From assembly GCA_947034895.1 (NCBI GenBank), contig OX344762.1:47595087-47659086 (forward strand): DNA of 64,000 bases, in the 5' to 3' direction. Source of the DNA: Rhytidiadelphus loreus (lineage: Eukaryota; Streptophyta; Bryopsida; Hypnales; Hylocomiaceae). Below are positions 24,359 through 37,172 of this stretch, piece by piece; position 1 is the first letter of the stretch, and each line of letters begins with the position of its first letter. The position numbers and the translations under genes are program-made. The notes under the pieces are model-generated. The model made no database searches and had not been told where the DNA came from. It was given only the letters and a program-made list of their open reading frames with translations.

Positions 24359-25280
24359 GTAATAGGAGTCATGGAATACGGGGACCTCATGAATAGAGTT
24401 GGAAGTTCCAACTTGGAACCTTACATTGCATGTGTGTGGCATGCATAGTGTTAGAAGATCGCAATCCTTGGTATTACTAGAAGTGAAGCGCCAAGAGAAG
24501 CATTTTAGCTTGAAGAAGTGAGTATCACTATGGGGTGCAACATGTATGGTACTCTGCTCATAAAGTGACCATTTAAGAGCTAATTGTCTTGTTAGGGAAC
24601 CTAAACTCCTTGAAACAATTTTCAATAAATTTTCATTGGAAGGCAATTGGAATTGACATTTAACCCAAGTCATTTCATATTTTTTTGGGCCTTTGTGAAA
24701 CTAATTTAAAAAAAACTGAAGTTGAAATGGAGTGGTCACTAAATGTGAGCACTTCTTGAAATGTACATAGTTGATACATTGAAGAAAACAAAATGTACCT
24801 CATGTCATGTTCGCTTTTAAAGCGCTGGTGCTTTTAGAGATGGCTACCTTAGTTACTTTATAAGGAGCCATATTCATTTCAATATATAAATAAATTTTTG
24901 ACTCTTGCAATGGGATAAATGTCCTTTGTCCTAAAAAATAAAAGCCTAAGGTCCGAGATGACCCTAAACTACCAAATGATGGTAAAAAGGTACCCAAACC
25001 AAATGGTGTGGTGACAGGTGATTTATTTAGTGTAAAATCAACCTCTCTACATGACGGAAACCCTTGTAGTGTGTTCTTCAACATACTTACGCTTGTGTCA
25101 AAAAAAATAAAAAATAAAAAAATAAAATAAAAGCCTAATCCTGTGACTGGGTTTCTTTGTTCTTTTGTTGTTGAAGTAAAGTTCTAATGTGTATCCCCCC
25201 ACCCATAAATAAATAAATAATAAATAGAAGGGACATGAGCCCATGATCTCATATTCAACAATTTGCACCTAGTTGGCAGG
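24359..25280. other. No gene recognised
   Basis: Low-complexity A-rich stretches at about 25098-25132 and a (AAAT)n run near 25207. Short frames only. Confidence 0.4.
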
Positions 25281-25283
25281 GGC

Positions 25284-25503
25284 CAGGGTGAACTAACCCC
25301 CTCGCTCGGCCCTGCGGGCAAGCCCTGGAATTATTTATTTTCTGCACATGAATTTTTTTGCAAAATTTTAATTCATTTTTGCGATCAGAGACCCCAAATT
25401 AGTCGTGGGAGGTCGAGAGTATACCCTAGAACGGCCCAAAATAGGGGGCTTTTTTTTTACATGCACCCCTGGTAAGGGCGAGCGAGGGGGTCAATCCACC
25501 CTG
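25284..25503. mobile_element. hAT-like MITE (CAGGGTG ends), copy 2
   Basis: Inverted ends CAGGGTGAACTAACCCCCTC and CAGGGTGGATTGACCCCCTC. The interior matches 10765-11000 in inverted orientation (GACCCCAAATTAG, ATAGGGGGCTTTTTTT). The flanks GTTGGCAG and GTTGCGGG are at best a decayed 8-bp duplication. Confidence 0.65.
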
Positions 25504-26129
25504 ATCGTTGCGGGGAGCTCATCAGTCATCACATTCCTTCTTCTAAGTGTTACAGACTTCCCGTAGATGGTCCATTCAGCTAAGGTAGAAATGGCACCTT
25601 GTCCCCAAGTTCTGGGTCCTTGAGATAGCCTTGGACTCACATGATGCAAAGAATCTGCAGACTGACCAGACCCTCTTTTAGGGCTCAGATTTGACTCAAG
25701 CTTATTTGTGACAAAAAACTTCATATTTCACATGGACTTGGAACATGATAAGGTGGGTACCCGAACCCAAAATCGCACCTTGCCTAAAAACTGTCATCAC
25801 CACCCATGTGTATATTTTCAAAATCAATATGTACAAATGTTGAAGAAACGATTTTAGAACATCTACCAAAAAAATACTTTCATATTTCCTAACTTTTGCA
25901 GATGGCCGATTCAAATGTTGTGTTCTTTTGGTGCATTTGAACTTCTATTCACTTGCCAACAAGAAAATATGAAAATTGGACAATTTTAGTAATAATAGTA
26001 ACTAGGTGTAGTGGCAAAAAGTGGCGGTTTAGGGGGTATTCACCTTATATTGATATGTGGAAGGTGTTCATTTGTTACATGTGGACATCTTGAAACACAT
26101 TCTCAAAATAAATTTGAATGTCATGTTGA

Positions 26130-27173
26130 CTCCTAAATTTCCATGACTATCAAGTTTTTTTAATAAGATTTCTAGTTCTAGAGTGCAAATAGACGGGAGA
26201 AAAAAAGAGTTTTTTTCTTAAACTTTATTTCTTGCATATCTAGTTAGTGGGATCTTACATTCAACTTGTATGAGAGAGTGAAAAATTTGCAGAAACTTTC
26301 GCCTAGTAGATTTATGCACCATACCAAGTAGGATTTAAGACTTTGAATACTCTTAATTTAAACTTTAAAACTATCAATTTTGATTTTGATTTTTTTTTGT
26401 TATGTTGGAGAATTGAGTTGAGAGACTATAAAAAAAAATCTAAAGGGAAAATAGGCTTAATTTTCATACTTTTGAAATTTTGTTCAAGTAGAAGTAGGAA
26501 TAATGTATGTGGAAGAAAAAACTACTTATTAACAATTTATCAAGTTGGTTGTAACAAAACTGCAAATGTAAGAAGCAAGGACATGCAATGAGCCCAATTG
26601 GACATAGGGTGACAAGGCCAAAGCAAACTTGACTATTGGACCGTGCCTAAATTCATGCAAACTTTGTTGCATCATAATGTAGTGAAAATTGTAAAGAATT
26701 TAAATTATTAATAGTGCTAGAGCTTCAATGTGGAATTAAGTTTGAAAGGTTTGGAATAGGGTTGAAAAGCCATGATTTATAACTTCAATGGGCACCACAA
26801 TGTGGTTTCAATTGAGTTACAATTTGGAGAGACTCTTGTGGATTACCGAATGCAACCTTCTAAGATAGTGACAGTAGAATTGAAATGAATGAAAATAGTT
26901 CCCCTAGGCGGAACAATAATAAGAACTATATAACCATAAGGCATTGTTGTTGCAGTTTAACGCCTCGATTTTTTTTCTAATTTTGGCACATTTTTGCTTA
27001 CATCTTTTTATAAAAACATCATTTATTACAATTTCATGAAATTGATCAATAAGGAAGGTTATCTTTTCAAGATTCAAGTATTACATTGGATGAATGAAAA
27101 GTTAGTTGGACAAAACAACGCCTCGAAGCCCTCTATTCATCGTTCAGAATATGGATGTCGGAACGCTTAAGGG
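26130..27173. mobile_element. TTAA-family element, copy K, diverged
   Basis: The left end TTGACTCCTAAA is decayed. The right end CGCTTAAGGG is followed by TTAA at 27174-27177. The interior shares GTGGGATCTTACATT, GAGAATTGAGTTGAGA and TTCAAGTAGAAGTAGGA with copy C. Confidence 0.6.
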
Positions 27174-27783
27174 TTAATTTATTGATGAGTTGCCCCCCCT
27201 ACCCCCACTAATTAACCACGCACACTACCAAACCCTAATTAATCATGTTGTTGTTGTAGTGTGAATACGGTTGTGGATAAGATTTGGAAACTCAGATTCT
27301 AAAACGAGAGTCAATGCCATAGTCTTTGTCCTTTGGACTGAACTGATAAAAAATTATATGTTTTTTTGCTTTGACCACCTACAATATTTCTTTCTTTTTT
27401 TTCCTTGAAAACGAGTTGACCAAAGGGGGCCAGGAATGTCCATTCCAGCTAGATTTCAATCATTGGGGGAGCCAAGGGGGGAGTCTGGGAAGGTCAGGTA
27501 GCCCACTCCAAGGTTCAGTTCCAGTCACGCGGTCACGCCAAGCTGTTGGGGAAGGGTCAGCTTAGGTGGCAGTCATTCATTGGGTGCAGTGAGCCCACAA
27601 CATTCATTTGTTGCCCCTGTTGCAAGACAACCAGCATAATTTAGGTGGGCTGCCATTAATGAGGTTTAAAAGGGTAAACTTTATTACCGCTGGGCCGGTG
27701 GGACTGCCCTTCTTTGGCAGACATTTGACAATCGGTACATACAAGAGGAAAAAAATTTAGCAAAATATATTGTTTCAATGACG

Positions 27784-28128
27784 GGGACCCCATGACCAAG
27801 GAAGTCACCAAAAAAAAATCCAATCATTGGACCAATAGATGCGTTTTTTAGTTTGGTCCATGTGACCAAAGGAAGTCACCAAAAAATTTCAAATGATGGG
27901 CCAATAGGTGTGGGCTTGGTTCAGCCCCCGTGACCAAAGAAGTCACCATAAAAAATTTCAATTATTGGACCAATAGGTGCATTCTTGGTTCACCCCCCAC
28001 GGCCAAGGAAGTCACACCAAAAAAATTCCAATTATTGGACCAACATGTGTATTCTTTCTTCAGCCCCCATGATCAAAGAAGTCACCCAAAAATTCCAATT
28101 ATTAGACCAACAAGTGCATTTTTTTGTT
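27784..28128 (+). repeat. Minisatellite, five units of about 70 bp
   Basis: Each unit contains TGACCAAGGAAGTCACC, then AATTCCAATTATTGGACCAA, then a short T-rich spacer. The unit spacing of about 70 bp is not a multiple of three, and units have diverged 10-20 percent by eye. The 71-codon frame across it is a by-product. Confidence 0.75.
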
Positions 28129-28829
28129 TAAGTAGAGAAAAATGAAGTCATCCGTTGGACGGATCTTTTAGGCATGTAGTGTCCTTATAGAATTAATATC
28201 TAAGATCTTCACTACCCATACACATAAAAAAAAATGACATGCTAGAGGGCTTCGAAATGGTTCGTCATAGGTTATGGGCGGAGGGCACTATAAAGGCCCT
28301 CATTCATTGATTTCGCTCCCCTGAGCCTACCTTCTGCTTAGGGGGGCTATATTATGCTTAACTATTTTCAAATCGACCAATATGACCACACGTTCTCATC
28401 TTCAAACTAGGTTTGACAATGGGATCCTCTTGAATCCATGGTTCTACGTCAACAAAGAGGGAAGTCAATTGTTGAGTGGTCGGGACATTTTTTGAAGAGT
28501 CCATGGTTTAAATTCACGTTGGGAGAGAAATAGTGGAGCATAGATTTTTGGAAAGGCCCAACATGAGTCATTTAGGTAACATACCTAGGTACATGTGCTC
28601 TAAGCACTCAACCATCCACTACGTGCACAAAACCAATGTTGTGTAAAGTGTAATTCATCCAATTTGTAGTCATTGAGAAAGCTTCCAAGAAAATCATCCA
28701 TGGAAAGAAGAAAGAATGTTCTACATGAATGGCAATCGTATAGATATGTTGAAGGAGTTTTGATTATTTATTGTAAATTTTCAAAAATAATTTTACTATC
28801 CTTAGGTTGAACACTTAATATTTTTTAGT

Positions 28830-29060
28830 CACTAAGCCACAAGGCTTAAACAATTTTTGTACAATTTACAAGTTTGAACTTTGTTTGATATTATAATAAA
28901 ATGTACATCAATGGTTGAAAAGCGGTGGATGGATGACTTCATTGTTCACTGTAGAAATAAAGAATGCACGTACTAGTCTAATAATTGGAGCATTTTGGTG
29001 ACTCTTGGAGGATGCATCTTTTAAAGATTAAGGGTTAATAACAAGGTGATGACACTACCA
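28830..29060. repeat. Dispersed repeat R2, copy 2
   Basis: Shares GTGGATGGATGACTT and AGAAATAAAGAATGCACGTA with 13985-14200. Confidence 0.4.
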
Positions 29061-29074
29061 TATACAACAAGCAA

Positions 29075-29540
29075 TTACATCTTATTTTTCATGCTCGGTT
29101 GGAAATTTGGAATGTTAAAACAACACTTTATTGAGATCCCCCCTATGGTAGAACCATCTATACCCAACTTATAAGGTGCATCTATCTTCAACCAAGGCGG
29201 AAACAAATTTCCAACCAAAGTTTGGAGTGTTTTTTTTCTTGTCCTTTTCAAAGTTGGGACTAATAAGATCATGACACATGTCCCAAAGTAGTGAACAAGA
29301 AAGTAGGAAGTAGTGAACATGAAAGTAGTCCTTGAGTGATGAGAATTAGAAGAGTCTGTACATTGAATATGGGTCTTGACCAACTTTTGACTTTCAAAGT
29401 TCATGATAATTTCAATTCAAGGCATAAAATTACCAAAAAAATTACAATCCTTGTGATTTCTATCTTCCTACATGGCAAAAAATTTACATTGCCTTATATT
29501 ACTCGAAAACATGCACATATTTGCTTAAGTGGTTGACTAT
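29075..29540. repeat. Dispersed repeat R3, copy 1
   Basis: Matches 36300-36600, for example ACATTGAA.ATGG followed by ACCAACTTTTG and ATAATTTCAATTCAAG. In the 36-kb copy the segment lies inside a larger inverted-repeat element. Confidence 0.45.
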
Positions 29541-29899
29541 AAGTGGTTCTACCATACTACAACTTTAGTGTACATTGTAGCATACACACAAAACGCCCAT
29601 TCATATATGAGGAAGAAATCAACTTTTATCTTTTTCTTTTTTTTTAATTGAACCTCGGTATGAAGCCTTAGTTTGATAAAAGCAGCCATAAATTTCCACA
29701 AAGTATCAATAAATACATGTGCAAACAGTGTTTTTCTTTTTTCTTTTCTTTGGACAATTTGACACCCACTACTGACTACTGAAGTATATATGTGAGATGC
29801 CAATAACTTAGTGATTTTCCTTTCTTATTCTTTTGTAAATTGTACGATTGAATGACACTTGTCATTTTGGTAACTTACACCCCCCAAGTACTTTCATTT

Positions 29900-29920
29900 C
29901 ATTACATTACATTACATTAC
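29900..29920 (+). repeat. (CATTA)4 microsatellite
   Basis: Four perfect CATTA units. Confidence 0.8.
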
Positions 29921-30521
29921 CAAATCACTTGGTACTTCGACTCATCGTGGTTTGGTGGCCCATCACTGATTCCTTCTCCACCCTAGTTGTCCATTTCCTT
30001 TTGAAAGCCTAGTTTTTGGCATTTCGCTCGAACATTCAATCATTCTATGGCCTTGCAAGGTAGATTGCAAATGTGGTGCACCTCAAACAGCCGGTGTTGA
30101 AGTTACACGCAAGTAGTGGTCATCGAAAACACAGTAAGTTGCACGGATCCAAGTACTCCTAAATAAACCCCTTGCTTTGAGTCTCTTTGTCTTTGTGACA
30201 CATATGTATGTGGGGTTTGTTTTGTTGTTCGACAACTGTCCAATTGCAATCAATCAATGAAATGAAATGAAAATGAAAAATAAAATAAAGTTGTCTTATA
30301 GAAGCACATGGGGACCAACCACGATCACACATTTATTTGCGCTTTGTGGGGGTGTCTCTAGAAGAGAAGAGGGCTGTGCTGATAGTGAGCTTCAGCTGGC
30401 AGGATCGAGCTCCAACAAAGGAAGAGCCAAAAGAAGATGTAAAATAGTGATTCACAAAATGGCCTGATTTTATTATATTCTGGCACTGCCCTTAGTGTAA
30501 AGTGGCCCTTATAAGAGTCTT

Positions 30522-30771
30522 CATAAAATAGTGAAATCAGGTTGCCCCATACTAATTTCTTGACATTTGACACTATATAAATATGCACTCTTATTGTTCA
30601 AGAATGCACCACTTTTGAATTCGGTGTTGTTGTAATTAGGACTCATGAACCTCCATGTGTGCATGTGAAAATATATGTAGAAATTTTTGTTGACTTTGAT
30701 AGCTTGTAAAGTAACTTTCTTGATGTAAGGCGACCCAATTGTTTCAGGCAACCTAATTTCACTATTTTATG
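30522..30771. mobile_element. CATAAAATAGTG-TIR MITE, copy 1
   Basis: 250 bp bounded by inverted CATAAAATAGTGAAATCAGG and its counterpart ending CACTATTTTATG. It aligns along its whole length, in inverted orientation, with 41501-41732, including AAGTAACTTTCTTGA and the TTGTTGTAATTAGG block. No coding capacity. Confidence 0.75.
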
Positions 30772-31130
30772 TTGTCATATGTAAAGATGCTGCTTTTGAC
30801 CTAATTCTCACACTGACCTGACTTTTCTGCAGAACTTGCCACCAGATGGAGTTGAATGATTCAAACTCTGGAGAATTGTTGCCATATCCATGGCTTCAAT
30901 TTTGTTGTACAAACTCGGGTCTCCGGTTTGATCCCTTGCTTACTGGACTAGTATACCTTACATTCAAGTCACAATTTCTCAACTTCACTGTCTGATGCAT
31001 TGACTCGATCAGCATCTCCAAGACTGAGTCACACGAGCACCCCTGCCCACCCATCCGCCCTTCCTCGAAAGTCCAAGTCTCTCACCAACATCAAAATATC
31101 AATATAGTTCGATCCGGAATTATAGCGTTG

Positions 31131-31530
31131 GCCCATCTTGGTTTTGGCGATGGATGGTTCAATTGAAACCAGAATTAAAGTGTGTTCACACTTGGTGTTA
31201 AAGAGCGTTATTACTGACGGTCTTAGGAACAAATTTGGACCTACTTTTGGACCGGATTCACATTACAAACATTACCCCTAATACCAAGTGCAAACATACC
31301 ATATTAGAGGTGGTCCATCTCAGTTTTAGCGATGGATGGATCAATTGGAACCGAAATTATGGTATGTTCTCACTTGGTGTTAAAGAGTTGTTACTGAGGG
31401 TCTAGGGAACGAATTTGGACCTACATCTGGATTGGATTTACATTGCAAACATCACCCCTAATACCAAGTGTGAACATACCATTCATAGTGGTGGCCCATA
31501 TCAATCTTGGTGATGGATCAATTGGAACCA
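31131..31530 (+). repeat. Tandem repeat of about 181 bp carrying a 120-bp inverted-repeat unit
   Basis: GGCCCATCTTGGTTTTGGCG recurs in variant form near 31131, 31312 and 31493. Each full unit contains a foldback segment (31180-31300 and 31361-31480) starting TATGTTC.CACTTGGTGTTA and ending TAATACCAAGTG.GAACATA. The foldback also occurs alone at 34821-34939. So a MITE-containing segment was later duplicated in tandem. Confidence 0.7.
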
Positions 31531-33211
31531 CTATAGTGTTTCTAAAGTCTAATAAGTTTCATTTGGGAAGGAGTTGTAAGGTAGACGCACCCATTCCACC
31601 CAAGCACTGATCAATAGTGAAATGGGAGTTTGGTTTTGTTGCTAGGTTCCCCATTCCATTGTTAATCAATGGACTTCATTAGCTTCAACTCCTCATGGAA
31701 ATTGGACCTAAGGCATGAGATTTGTATGTAGTCATGGAGGTATATAGTTCAAAAGTATGATCCTTATATTTCCTATCATTATCTCCACCCACACTTGACG
31801 CCTTAATGGGTATCTCTAAACTTATACTTGTCTTTGAATTTTAAAGCCCATATTTTCCTTACAAAGTTTTTAAATTTTGGGTTGCCCAACAAAAAAGAAT
31901 CCACTATGTTTGGACCCTCCTTTTGTCTTCCTTGGGCACATAGTAGCATGTACTAACAGTCGTATTCTATGCCCCAATTTAGCAAGGAAAAGGCAATATA
32001 CTTGATAATAAGAGACAATAAACTTGTACACCTATTCTTCCACCAAATCATTGTTCTACTATTGTCCATGTTTATTGGTTGTTTAGAGGGTTGTGTTGAA
32101 CTTACATACCTTTCATGCTATCAAAAGTTTAAAATATAAAATTAAATATGTTTGACATTGAACATTGATTTTGTATTAAACATTGATAAGTGCCATTGTT
32201 TTTTACCAATACAAATATTATTATTTTTGTTGATAGCCCAAATATTTCTATCATTGCATCTTAAAGACATAAACTCAAATACCATAATACATCAAAAAAT
32301 TCAAATCCCGATTTCTCCTAATGAATATGGTATTGGATTTATAGGAATGGTATAAAATTAGTACAAAGACACGTGTACTAAAGTTTTAGGGTTCTTTTTC
32401 CATATTTTTTAGTCAATCCTTTTTGTTGACTAATCTTCCTTAAAAAAATAATTTAACATTTTCTAAAGAAGGATAAATCTTCAAATATAACACTTATGCT
32501 AACAACATTGATCAAGAGTGTGTGTTTAAGAAAAACTTGTTAGTATTCAAAGGTATATATTAAAGAAAATAACAATTGAAAATGTTTTTGCACTAATATC
32601 TAATTTATGGAGAAATAGTTATTAGTGGCAGTTTGTTGTATGTATAGAATAATTATGAAGTTTTGCTTAACTTTTTTCAATAAATTATAATTTTGAAATA
32701 AAATGATAGTTGTTCAAGATGGGTGCAAAAAATTTGACATAGTACAATTTATTCAAATATTCAATTTATGAAGGTCATTGCTCCAACACACTACTCAAAT
32801 CTCAAGCACCAATAATGTATTGTAGTGCAAGTAGTGTCCCTAAAAAGAAGGAATGTAAGAAATTAATTCCTTAGTTTGGTTTATATTAGCAAATAAACCT
32901 AAATCCCAAACTCTAAGTGCTAGCCCTCATCCATTTTTTCCCACAAAATTGCACATATGCATTGTTATCCATACATTCTACATAACCATTATCTAGTAAA
33001 AATAATGATATAACATTTACCAAGGGCAAATTACAAAGAAGAGGGTGATTATTTCCTTATATTAAAGAAGAGGGTCTTACAAGTAAGAGTGAAATTGAAC
33101 GAAATCTTCCATTTGATCCCTAGTTCACTTCTAATTCTTTAAAAAAAAATCTTATTCAACATGTATATTCTTGGAATGACAAGAAAACATGATTACATAC
33201 ACTACAAAATA

Positions 33212-33375
33212 CTTTTAAAATGAAAGCTAGTTAGGTATGTGCACTTAAAAGTGACACTCTCCTAATTGTGCCACGTATCTATAGCTTGAAATCTTAGAGA
33301 GCTTTCTATACGTGGCATAATTAGGAGAGTGTCACTTTTAAGTGCACATACCTAGCTACCTGTCATTTTAAGGGC
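33212..33375. mobile_element. Foldback element with arms of about 65 bp
   Basis: The two arms are near-perfect inverted copies, each containing TATGTGCACTTAAAAGTGAC followed by ACTCTCCTAATT, with a loop of about 20 bp. A transcript would form a long hairpin. A single arm occurs at 47384-47434. Confidence 0.8.
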
Positions 33376-34078
33376 CAATGAGCGCACACCATGTTTGAAG
33401 TGACCAAACGGAAGCAGTCCATGGTCCTTCACTTTAGCGGTTTAGCTTTAAAAAAACAGTCCTATTTCCTATATTTCCTAGGTACCCCACCTGTTTGTTT
33501 TTTCCTGAAATTTTTGTTTAGGTCGCTTAACCTAGAATTCACACTGTATGTGCCTTCATTTTGGAAAGGGACATGGAATGCTTATGTCGGCAGAAATTTA
33601 AAGTGATGGAGTTGGGGTTGTCCTTGCCCGCCCTCACAATGTTGCCGGTTGATGTGGATGGCGAGAACTAACTTGCAGAGGATTGTGATGTTGGGGATTC
33701 ACAATTGGTTAACTCCAGTGAGAGCTGTTTTACGGGGGCAAAATTTTTCCAGCCCTCACAAAAAAAGAGCTAATATGACATCCCCAAATTCAACCCATAA
33801 ACGACACAGAGAACGTTTTTTGGTCAATGAATGACAAAGAATCTCTCCAGAATTCACATGGTTCCTAAACAATTGATCTTCATGATGTCCAGCTCGTTGT
33901 TTAAGGATTCATTCAATGACATGCTACCATGAACACCAAAGCTATAGTAAAAACATTTTAAAAGCTTTGGCTATCCTTGATAGGTTTCAAGTGAGTCCTT
34001 TGGGGACTCATATTTCTAACTTCTAAATAATTATCTTTTGTATTTTGATACTATCACATTTTTGTACATTACCCTTTT

Positions 34079-34498
34079 TAAGGTAGTGTGTTCTAAAAGT
34101 GCCCATCTTCTTCAAACCACCCCTATTTTTAGGTGGAGAATGGAGATGGGGTGATCCTTAAATGGACCATTATAGCAATTGAATGCACCAAAGAAAAATT
34201 GTTTTTTTATTGTAAGAGCCAATCATTGTCTTTAATTTCTACACATTTGCTTTACAAGCAAGTTGCAAAAGGACAGATTTTGGGAGACCTATAGTCACAA
34301 ATAGGTGCCTATGTCCAGAATCTTTGAAAATTTGTAACTAATTCAAATATGCTTGGAAAAATACAAAACCACTCGTGTTAGGTTCCACATCCATTTTTCT
34401 TTCTCTGAAAAATGATAGAAAAATAATTTTGTCCACCTCAGCCTACGAAAAAGGCGGACCAGCTCTTAAATGGTCGCTTTTAGAGCATACTACCTTAA
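34079..34498. mobile_element. AAGGTAG-TIR MITE, copy 2
   Basis: The left end TAAGGTAGTGTGTTCTAAAA is inverted relative to TTTTAGAGCATACTACCTTA at the right end, 420 bp. It shares interior with 11544-11960 and 36861-37172. Confidence 0.75.
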
Positions 34499-34820
34499 GT
34501 CTAATATCACACCATAGTATTGAATATAGTGTCTATGCATATATTCAAGTCATATATACTTGAGTATATTATTACTAGTAGACTAGTTTGTTTGTCCCCT
34601 ACAATTGGGATAATTTGTCATGTAGTGATGGGTTAGACAAGTTGTAGGTGTTGAAGCTTAGTCTACTTGAGCATATTTATACTAATTAATGGAGATTTTA
34701 TGAAGTTGTAGACCATAAAAAAAAAGTTGGCCATATAAACCAAAGAACTTGCCTCAAATAAAACCTACAATCAATTTGGATTGTCCTACGAGGTTTAGTT
34801 TTGTCTAACACTCAAGTCGA

Positions 34821-34939
34821 TATGTTTGCACTTGGTGTTAGAGAGTGTTGTTACTCGTGATCTTAAGAGCAAATTTAGACCTACTTTTGTGAACTAGATT
34901 CACATTGCAAACATCACCCTTAATACCAAGTGCAAATAT
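34821..34939. mobile_element. Single copy of the 120-bp CACTTGGTGTTA foldback
   Basis: Begins TATGTTTGCACTTGGTGTTA and ends TAATACCAAGTGCAAATATA. Collinear with the two units at 31.2 and 31.4 kb, which shows the element moves independently of that tandem array. Confidence 0.7.
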
Positions 34940-35672
34940 ATCTTTAAATGTGTGTTCAATCTTGTTTACGCGACCAACATATCTACTGCTAGGATAAGGA
35001 GTATATCCCTACAATCCCCAAGGGACCATTAAGAGGTAACTTACGCACTTCATGTTCGGACCATTGTGACGTTGGGTCCCTCGCTTAGCTTTTCCAGACA
35101 TTGATTTGCACTTGGCTCCTCATGTTCTGTTTTGTTCCAGCATTGCCAAACCAATCAGAAGCAACGAAAGCAACCAAATTGTCCTTGGGTGGTCACGTCC
35201 AAAATACAGCTCAATCATGCTTGGGTCCGGCCCTTATTAAGTTAAACTTTGTTTGCAAATTAATTGGGTCCCGTGATGCGATCTGCAAATAATATGCTCA
35301 CAGACAGTCATTTGCTCAAAATGAATGAATGAATGTGATCACACACTATCTCCTGAAAAGATGCTACCCACCCCACCCACAAATTCCTGGCCTTCGTATT
35401 TAAAGAAAATAAATTGATGTTGTCCAAAGTGAGCAAAGTTTGAAGCCGTCCAATGTGGAAATGGGATGTCGTCCAATAATATGAATGCATTTACGAATGC
35501 ATACACATATTACATGATATGGATACAAATACAAAAATATGGAAATATATCCCATATCAATTGCATCTGAAGTTGAAATCTGAAAATACAAATAGCAATT
35601 GGTTGGTTCGATTTTGGGTTTGGGTTTGGGAATTAAAAAAAATTACACCCTATCCTAATTCCATTAATTAAT

Positions 35673-35996
35673 TCAAGTTTGGAACCTTTTTTTTTTTTTT
35701 GGAAACCCGGAGTTTATTCCAAGAAAATGAACCATGAACAAATGGCGGAAGCTGAAGGCAGCGCCTTAGAGAGAAGAATCAAGAGCCACAAATTAAAAAA
35801 CAAACTAAAAACCTAACTGAAGGTCCCGCACCTAGGTTTGTTAAGGTGCCAAATAATGTCGAATCCCTGTCGCATGCCAAAGAATGGGGTACATAACCAT
35901 GTGTTGTTGAATTTGTGGAGGAACTTGGGCGCCTTGGCCGAGAATCTTTTATAGAGGCGGGAGGTTTTGAACCGAGCCGTCAAGTCTGGAACCTTT
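35673..35996 (-). mobile_element. 5'-truncated poly(A) retroposon with 17-bp target duplication
   Basis: A direct repeat TCAAGTTTGGAACCTTT / TCAAGTCTGGAACCTTT (one mismatch) flanks a segment of about 290 bp. Its left side is a T run, meaning a poly(A) tail in minus orientation. In that orientation a 57-codon frame containing LYKRFSAKAPKFLHKF ends in a stop before an untranslated tail. This is the structure left by target-primed reverse transcription. I could not match the frame to a known LINE domain. Confidence 0.7.
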
Positions 35997-36124
35997 GAGT
36001 CACTATGTGTTCAAAAGACATGAACAAACTTGCATTCAAATGATCTCGCATTGCACATCTATCATGTGCATTACTTGTCTTTCCACTCACTAACTTTGAA
36101 GCATTGCATGACGCTAATCCAGTT

Positions 36125-36780
36125 CTACGAAGTAAGACCAATAGGGTGGAAACACAGGAATTTTACCCTAGGAAAAAACGCAGGGATTTTTTTTTAGTTT
36201 TTTGCACATGGAAAAATTTGCTAATTTTGAATTTGTATTTGCAATCAAAGAATCCAAATTAAGATAGAACCACCCATCACCAACCAGAGCCCCATCATCA
36301 ATCAATAGAGCATTTTAAATTCATGAGACGTTGGGACTAATTTCCAAACATGAGTTCTTGATTTCCTACCTTTAATTCCTCCATTCTTTTCATGACACAT
36401 CTGCTTGGCTTGGAGTGCCAAAGTGAACAAGAAGTAATCTTTGAAATGAGCGGTTTTGGAATAGTCTACACATTGAACATGGATCCAAACCAACTTTTGC
36501 CTTCCAAAATTCATAATAATTTCAATTCAAGTAAAAAAATTATCAAATTTTGGCAATTCCCCTCATTTCTATCTCTGCACCTGTGAAAATATTTCCTTTA
36601 CCTTACTCCACTCCACATCATGTCCCCAGTTGCTTATTTGGTCAGTTATAGGTGCTTTTACTACAGTTGGAAGAGATGAAGAACATATCCTAAGCACGGC
36701 AGAAAATAGGGGGCAAGATTTTAGTTTTACCCCGGAAAACTTGCATTTTTCACCATGTTGGTCTTATTTTGTAGGATGGA
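36125..36780. mobile_element. Element with inverted repeats of about 40 bp
   Basis: AGTAAGACCAATAGGGTGGA at the left is inverted relative to AATAAGACCAACATGGTGAA on the opposite strand at the right. Both are followed inward by an ...ATTTTACCC... block. The interior includes repeat R3 (36300-36600) shared with 29075-29540. Confidence 0.5.
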
Positions 36781-36860
36781 TATAACATCCTGCTAAATCC
36801 TGCCTAGCCAAGGAGGTGCAAAGGCTCAAGGAGGAGGAGGGGCCACAAATGGACTGGAGC

Positions 36861-37172
36861 TAAGGTAGTATGCTCTAAAAGCGTCCATGCGAGCTAAAAA
36901 TCAATCATGATATACAAAGGTACATTTTTCTTTCTCCAATGTACCAGCAGTGTACATTTCAAGAGGTGGTCACTTTTAGTTACCACTACGATTTAACTTT
37001 AAAAATTTGTAACTAATTCCTCAAAAGTCCAAAAAACATGAAACGACTTGGGTTAGATGTCAATTCCTTTTTTCTTCCTACAAAAATTTACTGAATTTTT
37101 TTTCAAGGAATTTAGCTTCCCTGAAAAGACAATCAGCTCTTAAATGGTTGCTTTAAGAGCAGCCTACTTTAA
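36861..37172. mobile_element. AAGGTAG-TIR MITE, copy 3 (312 bp)
   Basis: TAAGGTAGTATGCTCTAAAA at the left, GCTTTAAGAGCAGCCTACTT at the right. Shorter interior than the 34-kb copy. Confidence 0.7.
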
